Source of the DNA: Isoptericola dokdonensis DS-3
GTDB lineage: Bacteria > Actinomycetota > Actinomycetes > Actinomycetales > Cellulomonadaceae
Assembly: GCF_001636295.1 (NCBI RefSeq)
Contig: NZ_CP014209.1
Location: forward strand, 2,480,001 to 2,544,000
Direction: 5' to 3'
Length of the DNA: 64,000 bases
Shown here: piece by piece, positions 26,316-34,816 of the stretch
Layout: every line of letters begins with the position of its first letter
Position numbering within the stretch: position 1 is the stretch's first letter
Notes under the pieces: model-generated
Told to the model about the DNA's origin: nothing
What the model saw: only the letters and a program-made list of their open reading frames with translations
Databases searched by the model: none
Program-made: the position numbers and the translations under genes

Positions 26316-26395
26316 GAGTGACCGCCCCCTCGCCCTGACAAGTCGTTACGCACCGTTAACACGGCCGGCACGCCGGGAACATCGTCGACCTCTTG

Positions 26396-26419
26396 ACTTT
26401 CAATCACTCGAAAGAAAGT
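26396..26419 (+). promoter_or_regulatory. TetR-type operator, copy 2, before the carboxylase operon
   Basis: 24-bp inverted repeat ACTTTCnnTC-N4-GAnnGAAAGT, nearly the same as 14837-14860. A TTGACT (-35-like, 26393-26398) overlaps its left arm, but a good -10 is not visible. It ends 13 bp before the first ATG and abuts the AGGAGG ribosome site. I saw no guanidine riboswitch in this leader. Confidence 0.72.
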
Positions 26420-26432
26420 AGGAGGCGAGACC

Positions 26433-27287
26433 ATGACGCAGCAGGCCGAAGCCCCGGTCGGCACCGGCACCACCGCCGGCGCCCGGGCGCACGCCAGGGC
26501 GCAGGAGGGGACCGTCGTCGCGGACGCCCCCGCCGTCCCCGCCACCACCTGGCCCCGGCCGCCCGCCCACGTCGACCCCGGCCGCCTCGTCTGGGCCGAG
26601 CGCGTCGCGGGCGGCGGCTACGCGCACCGCGTGCTGGCCCGCGGCACCACCGTGCGGCTCACCGACGTCGCCGGCGACGCCTGCGCGCACGTCCTGCTCT
26701 TCCACGCCGACGCCCCGTGGGAGCGGCTCAACGTCGCCGACACCGTCAAGGTGCAGTGGCAGGTGTACTCGGGCGCCGGCCGGCTCCTGCTCAGCGACCA
26801 GGCCCGCGTGCTCGCGTCCGTCGTCGAGGACACCTCCGGCCACCACGACACCCTGTACGGGACCTCGACCCAGGCCCGCAACGAGCAGCGGTACGGCGAC
26901 GGCTCCCCCGAGGGCCCCTCGCCCGCCGGTCGCGAGCTGTTCGTGCTGGGTGCCGCGAAGCACGGGCTCGGGCGGCGCGACGTCCCGCCGTCGGTGTCGT
27001 TCTTCCAGGGCGTGCGCGTCGACGACGCGGGCCGCCCCCGCTTCGAGGGCTCCGCCGGACCCGGCGCGTCGGTCACGCTGCGCACCGAGATGCCGGTCGT
27101 GCTGCTGATCGCCAACGCGGCGCACCCCCTCGACCCGCGCGAGACGTACACCTCGACGCCGCTGGAGATCGTCGCCTGGCGCGACCGCCCCACCGCGCCC
27201 GAGGACGACCTGTGGACGGCGACCCCCGAGGGCCGCCGCGCGTTCGAGAACACCCACGACCACCTGAAGGGACGGGGTCTGGCATGA
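26433..27287 (+). CDS. DUF1989 protein UAAP1-type (carboxyguanidine deiminase subunit candidate)
   Basis: A 284-residue protein of the DUF1989/urea-amidolyase-associated family. Key segments are RLTDVAGDACAHVLLFHAD, LNVADTVKVQWQVYSGAG and the His/Asp cluster SGHHDTLYGTST. It has an Ala/Pro-rich N-terminal extension of about 45 residues. Work on Pseudomonas and relatives showed that the paired proteins (CgdA, CgdB) deiminate carboxyguanidine to allophanate. First gene of a four-gene operon with 4-8 bp overlaps. ATG behind AGGAGG. Confidence 0.85.
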   Translation: MTQQAEAPVGTGTTAGARAHARAQEGTVVADAPAVPATTWPRPPAHVDPGRLVWAERVAGGGYAHRVLARGTTVRLTDVAGDACAHVLLFHADAPWERLNVADTVKVQWQVYSGAGRLLLSDQARVLASVVEDTSGHHDTLYGTSTQARNEQRYGDGSPEGPSPAGRELFVLGAAKHGLGRRDVPPSVSFFQGVRVDDAGRPRFEGSAGPGASVTLRTEMPVVLLIANAAHPLDPRETYTSTPLEIVAWRDRPTAPEDDLWTATPEGRRAFENTHDHLKGRGLA

Positions 27288-27910
27288 GCATCCTGGACGG
27301 ACGGACCGAGATCTACCGCGCGATCGTCGCGCCCCGCGCCCCGTGGTCGCGGGTGCTGCGCGCGGGCGAGGTGCTGACCGTCGTCGACCTCGACGGCAAC
27401 CAGGCGGTGGACTTCCTCGCCTACGACGCCCACGACACCTCCCGTGCCTACTCGGCGCAGGCGACCCTCCAGGGCCAGGACTCGATCTTCCTGACGACCG
27501 GCAGCGTGCTGCGCGACAACGAGTACGCGCCGCTGCTCACCGTGGTCGCGGACGACGTCGGCCGCCACGACACGCTCGGCGGGGCGTGCTCGAAGGAGTC
27601 GAACATGCTGCGCTACGGCCACCACACGTGGGGCCAGCACGCCTGCGCGGAGAACTTCCTGCGGGAGCTGAGCCGTCACGGCCTCGGCAAGCGCGACCAC
27701 GTGCCGAACGTCAACTGGTTCATGAACGTGCCGGTGGACCCCGACGGCGCCCTCGGCATCGTCGACGGCATCTCCTCCCCCGGGCTCTCGGTGAGCCTGC
27801 GCGCCGAGAAGGACACCCTCGTCGTCGTCTCGAACTGCCCCCAGGTGAACAACCCGTGCAACGGGTTCGACCCGACCCGCGCCGAGATGGTGGTGACGAT
27901 CGATGCCTGA
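27284..27910 (+). CDS. DUF1989 protein UAAP2-type (carboxyguanidine deiminase subunit candidate)
   Basis: A 208-residue DUF1989 protein. It has VVDLDGNQAVDFLAYDA, GRHDTLGGACSKESNMLRYG (likely metal and active-site residues) and NPCNGFDPT near the end. It is a paralog of the preceding protein, with which it should form a heteromer. ATG overlaps the previous stop by 4 bp; its own end overlaps the carboxylase start by 8 bp. Confidence 0.87.
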   Translation: MSILDGRTEIYRAIVAPRAPWSRVLRAGEVLTVVDLDGNQAVDFLAYDAHDTSRAYSAQATLQGQDSIFLTTGSVLRDNEYAPLLTVVADDVGRHDTLGGACSKESNMLRYGHHTWGQHACAENFLRELSRHGLGKRDHVPNVNWFMNVPVDPDGALGIVDGISSPGLSVSLRAEKDTLVVVSNCPQVNNPCNGFDPTRAEMVVTIDA

Positions 27911-30900
27911 GCCCCGCACCGTCCTGGTGGCCAACCGCGGCGAGATCGCGTGCCGCGTCGTCCGGTCCGCCCGCGACCTCGGCCTGCGCACCGTCGCCGT
28001 GTTCTCCGAGGCCGACCGCGGCGCCGCCCACGTGCACCTCGCCGACACCGCCGTCCTGCTCGGCCCCACGCCCCCGGCGGAGAGCTATCTGTCGGTGGAC
28101 GCGCTGCTGCGCGCCGCCGCGGAGACCGGCGCCGACGCGATCCACCCCGGCTACGGCTTCCTGTCCGAGGACGCCGCGTTCGCCGAGCGCGTCGAGGCCG
28201 CCGGGATCGCGTTCGTCGGCCCGACGCCGGAGCAGCTGCGCGTCTTCGGCACCAAGCACACGGCGCGCGCCGCCGCGCAGGCCGCGGGCGTGCCCGTGTT
28301 CGCCGGGACCGGTCTGCTGGCCGACGCCGACGAGGCGGTCGCCGCCGTCGAGGCGCTCGGCTACCCCGTCATGCTCAAGGCGACCGGCGGTGGCGGCGGC
28401 ATCGGCATGGTCGTGTGCCGCGACGCCGACGAGCTGCGGGACGCGTACGAGCGGGTGCGGCGCATGGCCGCCCACAGCTTCGGCTCCACGGGGATGTTCG
28501 CCGAGCGGTACGTCGAGCACGCCCGGCACGTCGAGGTGCAGGTGTTCGGCGACGGCGCCGGGTCCGTCGTGTCGCTCGGTGACCGCGACTGCTCGCTGCA
28601 GCGCCGCCACCAGAAGGTGCTCGAGGAGGCACCGGCGCCGGCGCTGCCCGACGACGTCCGCGCGCTCCTCCAGGACTCCGCGCGCCGCCTGGCCGCCTCG
28701 GTCGGCTACCGGTCCGCGGGCACCGTGGAGTTCGTGTACGACGCCGAGCGCCAGGAGGCGTCGTTCCTCGAGGTCAACGCGCGGCTCCAGGTCGAGCACC
28801 CCGTCACCGAGGCCGTGACCGGCGTCGACCTCGTCGCGTGGATGCTGGAGCTCGCGGGTGGCCGGACGGACCTGCTGGACCCGTACGTCGACCCCGCGAC
28901 GGGGCTCGGTGCCGTGCCGGTGCGCGGGCACGCCGTCGAGGCCCGCGTGTACGCGGAGGACCCGGCGCTGGACTTCCGGCCGTCGGCCGGCCTGCTGACC
29001 CGCGTCGACCTGCCGACCGGGCCGGGCGTGCGCGTCGACGCCTGGGCCGAGACCGGCACGGACGTGTCCACCGCCTACGACCCGCTGCTCGCCAAGGTGA
29101 TCGTGAGCGCCGCCGACCGCGACGCCGCCCTCGACGGCCTGCACGCAGCGCTGGGCCGGACGCGCGTGGACGGCATCGAGGTGAACCTCGGGCTGCTGCG
29201 CGCCTCCACCGAGCTGCCCGAGGTCCGGGCCGTGGAGCACAGCACGCGAACGCTCGACGCCGTCGGCGACCCCGAGCCCCGCGTCACGGTGGACCGGCCC
29301 GGGCTCATGACGACCGTCCAGGACGCCACCGGCCGCCTCGGCCTGTGGCAGGTCGGCGTCCCACCGAGCGGCGCGATGGACGACCGCTCCCTGCGGCTGG
29401 CCAACCTGGCGCTCGGCAACGACGAGAACGCCCCCGGCCTGGAGTGCACGGCCACCGGCCCGGCGCTGCGGTTCACGCACGCCACGACGGTCTGCGTGAC
29501 CGGTGCCCCCGCCCTGGTGACCGTCGACGGAAGGCCGGTGGCGCAGTGGGAGCCGGTCGCGGTGCCGGCCGGCGGCGTGCTCGACGTCGGCGACGCGACG
29601 GCGGGCCTGCGCACCTACGTGGCGTTCGCCGGCGGCCTCGACGTGCCGGACTACCTGGGCAGCGCGGCGACGTTCACGCTCGGGCAGTTCGGCGGGCACG
29701 GCGGGCGGGCGCTGCGCCCCGGCGACGTGCTGCGCACCACCGGGGCCGAGGTCGCTCCGACAGGGCCGATCGACCCGGCGCGACGCCCACGGTTCGGCAC
29801 CCACTGGGACCTCGCGGTGACCGAGGGGCCGCACGGCGCACCGGAGTTCTTCACGCGCGCCGATCTCGACACCCTCTACGGCACCCGCTACGGCGTGCAC
29901 TTCAACTCGGCACGCACCGGGGTGCGGCTGGTCGGGCCGAAGCCCACCTGGGCGCGGCGCGACGGCGGCGAGGCGGGCCTGCACCCGTCGAACATTCACG
30001 ACAACGCCTACTCGGTGGGGTCGTTGGACTTCACGGGCGACACCCCGATCCTCCTCGGTCCCGACGGCCCCAGCCTCGGCGGGTTCGTCTGCCCGGTGAC
30101 GGTGGTCAGTGCCGAGCGCTGGAAGCTCGGCCAGCTCCGCCCCGGCGACACCGTGTCGTTCGTGCCGGTGCGCACCGCCGTCGCGCCGTCGCCCCGCTCT
30201 CTCGACCTGCCCGTGCTGCTGCCCGGCGGGGACGGCGACGACGGCGTGCTGCTGCGCCGCGACGGCGACCCGGCGGTCACGTACCGGCGGTCCGGTGACG
30301 ACAACATCCTCGTCGAGTACGGCGAGATCGTCCTCGACCTGGCGCTGCGCGCCCGCGTGCACGCCCTGCACACCGCGCTCGTGGAGGCCGCACCCGCCGG
30401 GATCCTCGACCTCACGCCCGGCATCCGGTCGCTCCAGGTGCACGTCGACCCCGACGTGCTGCCGGTCTCGCGCCTGCTGGGGATCCTCGTCGAGCTGGAG
30501 GCCACGCTCCCCGGCGCCACCGACCTCGTGGTGCCGAGCCGGCGCGTGCGGCTGCCGCTGAGCTGGGACGACCCGGCCACCCGCCTCGCCATCGAGCGGT
30601 ACATGGCGGGTGTGCGCGACGACGCCCCGTGGTGCCCGTGGAACATCGAGTTCATCCGCCGTGTCAACGGCCTGGACTCGGTGGACGACGTGTACGGCAC
30701 GGTGTTCGACGCCGAGTACCTGGTGCTCGGGCTCGGCGACGTGTACCTCGGGGCGCCCGTCGCGACCCCGCTGGACCCGCGCCACCGCCTGGTCACCACC
30801 AAGTACAACCCGGCCCGGACGTGGACGGCGGAGAACTCCGTCGGCATCGGCGGCGCGTACCTGTGCATCTACGGCATGGAGGGCCCGGGCGGCTACCAGT

Positions 30901-31514
30901 TCGTGGGTCGCACGACGCAGGTGTGGAGCCGGCACCGCACGACGGCGCCGTTCGAGCCCGGGTCGCCGTGGCTGCTGCGGTTCTTCGACCGGATCAGCTG
31001 GTACCCCGTCTCCCCGGAGGAGCTGCTCGACCTGCGCGCCGACCTGGCCGCCGGGCGCGGGTCCGTCGACATCGTCGACGACACGTTCTCGCTCGCCGAG
31101 CACCAGCGTTTCCTCGACGAGAACGCCGCGTCCATCGAGGCGTTCCGCGAGCGCCAGCAGGCCGCATTCTCGGCCGAGCGGACGGCGTGGGAGGCGGCGG
31201 GCGAGTTCGACCGAGCGGAGGCCGCGGCCGAGGCCGTGGTCCCCGAGTCGGTCGAGGTGGAGGTGCCGGACGGCGGCGCCCGGGTCGACGCGCCGTTCGT
31301 CGCGACGGTGTGGAAGGTCGAGGTCGCCGTGGGCGACGTCGTGGAAGAGGGTCAGACCCTCGTGGCGCTGGAGGCGATGAAGATGGAGACGGCGGTGACG
31401 GCCCCGCGCTCCGGCGTGGTGACGGCGCTCGGTGCGGCGCCCGGCACCCAGGTGGCGCCCGGCGACGCGCTGGTCGTGCTCGGCCCGGTCGACGAGCAGG
31501 AGGTGGCGGCGTGA
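27903..31514 (+). CDS. Biotin-dependent urea/guanidine carboxylase
   Basis: A 1203-residue multidomain enzyme. Residues 1-450 are biotin carboxylase (ATP-grasp KATGGGGGIGM, then EVNARLQVEHPVTEAVTG). An AHS2-type domain spans about 459-770 (PGLMTTVQDATGRLG) and an AHS1-type domain about 785-890. The carboxyltransferase part follows (CPWNIEFIRR, LGLGDVYLGAPVATPLD, KYNPARTWT). A biotinyl domain with EAMKMET ends it (biotin-Lys at 1160). It carboxylates urea or, as shown for enzymes next to the DUF1989 pair, guanidine. ATG overlaps the previous gene by 8 bp. No allophanate hydrolase fusion. Confidence 0.9.
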   Translation: MPEPRTVLVANRGEIACRVVRSARDLGLRTVAVFSEADRGAAHVHLADTAVLLGPTPPAESYLSVDALLRAAAETGADAIHPGYGFLSEDAAFAERVEAAGIAFVGPTPEQLRVFGTKHTARAAAQAAGVPVFAGTGLLADADEAVAAVEALGYPVMLKATGGGGGIGMVVCRDADELRDAYERVRRMAAHSFGSTGMFAERYVEHARHVEVQVFGDGAGSVVSLGDRDCSLQRRHQKVLEEAPAPALPDDVRALLQDSARRLAASVGYRSAGTVEFVYDAERQEASFLEVNARLQVEHPVTEAVTGVDLVAWMLELAGGRTDLLDPYVDPATGLGAVPVRGHAVEARVYAEDPALDFRPSAGLLTRVDLPTGPGVRVDAWAETGTDVSTAYDPLLAKVIVSAADRDAALDGLHAALGRTRVDGIEVNLGLLRASTELPEVRAVEHSTRTLDAVGDPEPRVTVDRPGLMTTVQDATGRLGLWQVGVPPSGAMDDRSLRLANLALGNDENAPGLECTATGPALRFTHATTVCVTGAPALVTVDGRPVAQWEPVAVPAGGVLDVGDATAGLRTYVAFAGGLDVPDYLGSAATFTLGQFGGHGGRALRPGDVLRTTGAEVAPTGPIDPARRPRFGTHWDLAVTEGPHGAPEFFTRADLDTLYGTRYGVHFNSARTGVRLVGPKPTWARRDGGEAGLHPSNIHDNAYSVGSLDFTGDTPILLGPDGPSLGGFVCPVTVVSAERWKLGQLRPGDTVSFVPVRTAVAPSPRSLDLPVLLPGGDGDDGVLLRRDGDPAVTYRRSGDDNILVEYGEIVLDLALRARVHALHTALVEAAPAGILDLTPGIRSLQVHVDPDVLPVSRLLGILVELEATLPGATDLVVPSRRVRLPLSWDDPATRLAIERYMAGVRDDAPWCPWNIEFIRRVNGLDSVDDVYGTVFDAEYLVLGLGDVYLGAPVATPLDPRHRLVTTKYNPARTWTAENSVGIGGAYLCIYGMEGPGGYQFVGRTTQVWSRHRTTAPFEPGSPWLLRFFDRISWYPVSPEELLDLRADLAAGRGSVDIVDDTFSLAEHQRFLDENAASIEAFRERQQAAFSAERTAWEAAGEFDRAEAAAEAVVPESVEVEVPDGGARVDAPFVATVWKVEVAVGDVVEEGQTLVALEAMKMETAVTAPRSGVVTALGAAPGTQVAPGDALVVLGPVDEQEVAA

Positions 31515-33172
31515 GCGCGCGGCCGGAGGCCTGGATCGCCCGCCGGGACGCGGCCGACGTCGAGCGGGACCTGGTGGCCGCGGCGGGCCCGCTGGCCGGG
31601 CTGCGACTCGCGGTGAAGAACAACGTGGACGTCGCCGGGTTCCCCACGACGGCGGGCTGCCCGTCGTACGCGACGGGACCGGCGGCGTCGGACGCCGTCG
31701 CGGTGGCCCGGCTGCGGGCAGCCGGCGCGACGGTCGTCGGGGTGACCAACCTCGACCAGTTCGCCACCGGGCTGGTGGGGCAGCGCAGCCCGTACGGCGG
31801 GGTGCGGGACGCCCGCCGCCCGGCGTACGTGTCGGGCGGGTCGAGCTCCGGGTCGGCCGTGGCCGTGGCGCTCGGCGAGGCCGACCTCGCGATCGGCACG
31901 GACACCGCCGGGTCGGGCCGCGTGCCCGCGGCGTTCCAGGGGATCGTCGGCATCAAGCCGACGCTCGGCGTGGTGTCCACCGAGGGCGTGGTGCCGGCGT
32001 GCCGGTCGTGGGACGCGGTGACGATCTTCGCGCGCGACCTCGACACGGCGTCGGTCGCCATGGGCGTCATGGCGGGCGGCCCGGGCACACGGGCGTGGCC
32101 GGTGGACGTCCCGCTGGCCGCCCCGGCGGCGGCGCGCGTCGCGGTCCCCGACGAGCTGCCGGGCATGGCGCCGGGCTGGGCGGAGGCGTTCGAGGCCGCG
32201 GCCGAGCGGCTGCGCGCCGACGGCTGCGTCGTCGAGGCGGTCCCGTTCACCTCGTTCCTCACCGCCGCGACCCTGCTGTACGGCGGTGCGCTCGTGGCCG
32301 AACGGCACGCCGCCGTCGGCGCGTTCGTCGACGCGCACGCCGGCGACCCGGCGCTCGACCCGACCGTCGCGGGCATCATCCACCGTGCCGGGACCCCGAC
32401 GGCGAGCGCCCTGGTGCGGGACCTGGAGCGGCTGGAGGAGCTGCGGGCCACCTCGATGGCGCTGCTCGACGGGTTCGACGCCCTGCTGGTGCCCACGGCG
32501 CCCGGACAGCCGACGGCGGCCGAGGTCGCGGCCGACCCGGTGGGCGTCAACTCGTGGGTGGGGACGTTCACGAACTTCTGCAACCTGTTCGACCTGTGCG
32601 CGGTGGCGGTGCCCTCGGGGACGGCGGACGGCGCCCAGTTCGGCGTGACGGTGGTGGCGCGGACGTTCCACGACGCCGTCGCCCTGGACCTGGCGCGCCG
32701 GGTCGGTCTCGCCGCCGAGCCCGTCGCCGGCGCGGGGGCCGCGTCACCGCTGCCGGAGCCCGCGTCGCCGTGGCCGGTCGCGGCGGGCGTCGCCACCGAG
32801 CGCCTGCTGGTCGTCGGGGCGCACCTGCGCGGGCAGCCGCTCGCGGGCGAGCTCGAGTCGCGGGGCGCACGCTGGGTGGGCCCCGCGTCCACGGCGCCGC
32901 GCTACGCGCTGACCGAGCTGGACACCGTGCCGGCGAAGCCCGGTCTGGAGCGGGTCGGCACGCCGGGCGCCTCCGTGGCCGGCGAGCTGTGGGAGGTCTC
33001 GACGGGGGCGCTGGGCTCGTTCCTGGCGAACCTGCCGGCACCGATGAACCTGGGCCGCGTGGAGCTCGACGACGGCGAGTGGGTCGTCGGGTTCGGTTGT
33101 CACGCCGAGGCGGCGCGGGGCGGCCGGGACATCACGGACCACGGGGGCTGGCTCGCGTGGCTGGGACGGTGA
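31511..33172 (+). CDS. atzF: Allophanate hydrolase
   Basis: A 553-residue protein that splits allophanate into ammonia and CO2. The amidase-signature domain (about 1-435) has Lys36, Ser111 (SGGSSSGSA) and Ser135 (TDTAGSGR), with Lys-to-Ser and Ser-to-Ser spacings like those of AtzF. The C-terminal domain (about 450-553) matches the allophanate hydrolase tail that decarboxylates the intermediate. GTG start overlaps the carboxylase stop by 4 bp; it is the last operon gene. Confidence 0.92.
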   Translation: MSARPEAWIARRDAADVERDLVAAAGPLAGLRLAVKNNVDVAGFPTTAGCPSYATGPAASDAVAVARLRAAGATVVGVTNLDQFATGLVGQRSPYGGVRDARRPAYVSGGSSSGSAVAVALGEADLAIGTDTAGSGRVPAAFQGIVGIKPTLGVVSTEGVVPACRSWDAVTIFARDLDTASVAMGVMAGGPGTRAWPVDVPLAAPAAARVAVPDELPGMAPGWAEAFEAAAERLRADGCVVEAVPFTSFLTAATLLYGGALVAERHAAVGAFVDAHAGDPALDPTVAGIIHRAGTPTASALVRDLERLEELRATSMALLDGFDALLVPTAPGQPTAAEVAADPVGVNSWVGTFTNFCNLFDLCAVAVPSGTADGAQFGVTVVARTFHDAVALDLARRVGLAAEPVAGAGAASPLPEPASPWPVAAGVATERLLVVGAHLRGQPLAGELESRGARWVGPASTAPRYALTELDTVPAKPGLERVGTPGASVAGELWEVSTGALGSFLANLPAPMNLGRVELDDGEWVVGFGCHAEAARGGRDITDHGGWLAWLGR

Positions 33173-33299
33173 CCGGCACCGACACCACTTCTGCCATCGT
33201 GAAAACAAAAGATCGCTGGGCAGGTGCTGACATCTGACCCCGACGCGCTTAAAGTGAGTCGTGCCACACCGGCTACCGCCACATGCGCAAGGGAGCGTC

Positions 33300-34481
33300 A
33301 TGAGCACTCGACACACCGGCCGTCGCCTCGCCGCGGCCACCGCCACCACCGCCGTCGTCCTCGGGGTCACCGCCCTGGGCGCCGTGCCCGCCACCGCCCA
33401 CGGCGGCCACGGCGGCCACGGCGGCCACGGCGACAAGGACGACTACGAGATCCTCGTCGTCGGCGAGACCCTCGGGTTCCGCCACTCGCACATCGACGAG
33501 GTCACCGAGGCCCTCATCGGCCTCGGCCAGGACAACGGGTTCACCGTGGACGTCTGGGACCCGCCGAACAGCTCCGCCGGCTGGTGGGGCAGCGGCTCCC
33601 CCGGACAGCCCGACCTCACCCTGCCCTCCACCCCGTTCACCAGCACCGAGAACCTGTCCCAGTACTCCTCGATCGTGTTCGTCTCCCCCGTGGACAACAC
33701 CAACAGCCTCAACCCGGCCACCCCGCGGCTCCTCGACGACGCCGAGCTCGCGGCGCTCCAGGGGTACGTGCACGACGGCGGTGGCGTCGTCGGCCTGCAC
33801 GCCGCGACCGACACGATGCACACCTCCCCCTGGTACACCGACCTCGTCGGCGGCGGCGCCCGGTTCTCCGGCCACCCGCAGCAGCAGACCGCCACCATGC
33901 GCGTGGAGAGCCCCGCCCACCCGTCCATGGAGGGCGTCCCGCTCGTCTGGGAGCGCTGGGACGAGTGGTACAACTACACGCTCAACCCGCGCGAGAACGT
34001 CCACGTCCTCATGACCCTCGACGAGTCCACCTACACCGGCGGCACCATGGGCGAGGACCACCCGATCGCCTGGTGCCAGAACTTCGAGGGCGGCCGCTCC
34101 TGGTACCAGGGCGCCGGCCACGTCGAGGAGTCCTGGACCGACCCGACCTTCCTCACCTCCGTGCTGCGCGGTGTCGAGTGGACCGCCGGGAAGGTCAGCG
34201 GCGGCGGCAACTGCGTCACCTGGTCCGAGGTCGACGGCCTCGTCGACGACCTCGGCGACGGCCACGGCCGCGACCGCGCCGCCGCGAAGGTCATCGGCAA
34301 GCAGCTCGACAAGGCCGAGCAGCTCGCCGACGCCGACAAGCCGTGGAAGGCCGTCCTCGTGCTCCGCACGTCCGCGGTGCTCGCCGACGCCCTCGTGCGC
34401 GGCGACGCCGGCGACGTCCTGCACGACAAGATCGACGACCTCGCCGACTGGCAGAAGGGTCTCGCCCAGGCCGGTCTCTGA
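33300..34481 (+). CDS. Secreted ThuA-domain protein
   Basis: A 393-residue exported protein. A signal peptide (about 1-37, ending ATAHG) is followed by a His-Gly run ([11 protein letters not shown]), then a ThuA domain (about 50-285) with [31 protein letters not shown] and GEDHPIAW. A helical C-terminal region (about 310-393) with regular Lys/Asp/Leu follows. ThuA domains are glutamine-amidotransferase-like and tied to trehalose or other sugar use; the reaction is unknown. ATG at 33300 behind GGGAGCG; an upstream in-frame start would spoil the signal peptide. Confidence 0.82.
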   Translation: MSTRHTGRRLAAATATTAVVLGVTALGAVPATAHGGHGGHGGHGDKDDYEILVVGETLGFRHSHIDEVTEALIGLGQDNGFTVDVWDPPNSSAGWWGSGSPGQPDLTLPSTPFTSTENLSQYSSIVFVSPVDNTNSLNPATPRLLDDAELAALQGYVHDGGGVVGLHAATDTMHTSPWYTDLVGGGARFSGHPQQQTATMRVESPAHPSMEGVPLVWERWDEWYNYTLNPRENVHVLMTLDESTYTGGTMGEDHPIAWCQNFEGGRSWYQGAGHVEESWTDPTFLTSVLRGVEWTAGKVSGGGNCVTWSEVDGLVDDLGDGHGRDRAAAKVIGKQLDKAEQLADADKPWKAVLVLRTSAVLADALVRGDAGDVLHDKIDDLADWQKGLAQAGL

Positions 34482-34493
34482 CCGGTTCGCACC

Positions 34494-34532
34494 ACGGACC
34501 GCCCGGCGCCCTCGAGGCGCCGGGCGGTCCGT
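34494..34532 (+). terminator. Strong hairpin terminator after ThuA gene
   Basis: 17-bp perfect stem (ACGGACCGCCCGGCGCC and its complement) with a 5-nt loop, 13 bp after the ThuA stop. No U-tract. Confidence 0.75.
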
Positions 34533-34542
34533 CGTCAGCGGG

Positions 34543-34788
34543 TTGCCCACGGGTCGAGGACCCGGACCCCCAGCGGCTCGACGTGCCGCGCTCGACACCC
34601 TGACCGCGCGCGAGACGGACGTGCTGCTCGCCGTCGCGCGCGGCCTGTCCAACGCGGAGGTCGCCGCCGCCCTGTTCATCGGCGAGCAGACGGTGAAGTC
34701 GCACGTCTCCGAGGTGCTGCGCAAGCTCGGCTGCCGCGACCGCGTCCAGCTCGTCATCACGGCCTACGAGTCCGGGCTGGTCCGCTGA
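34543..34788 (+). pseudogene. LuxR-type HTH remnant
   Basis: An open frame of about 81 codons whose second half is a full LuxR C-terminal [24 protein letters not shown], then [19 protein letters not shown]. There is no receiver domain, and the only nearby in-frame start is a TTG (34543) 11 bp past a terminator, without a ribosome site. It looks like the 3' end of a response-regulator gene that lost its 5' part. A stand-alone HTH protein is less likely. Confidence 0.6.
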
Positions 34789-34816
34789 GCCGTGCCGGGC
34801 GCGGGCGGGCCGGCGG

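Noticed and set aside
26309..26432. Possible guanidine riboswitch before the carboxylase operon
   Set aside because: None of the guanidine-I, -II or -III blocks is present. The leader instead has an inverted-repeat operator overlapping a -35-like hexamer, with too little space for an aptamer.
33420..33437. Tandem repeat (GGCCACGGC units)
   Set aside because: It only encodes the short His-Gly run and is too short to count as a repeat array.
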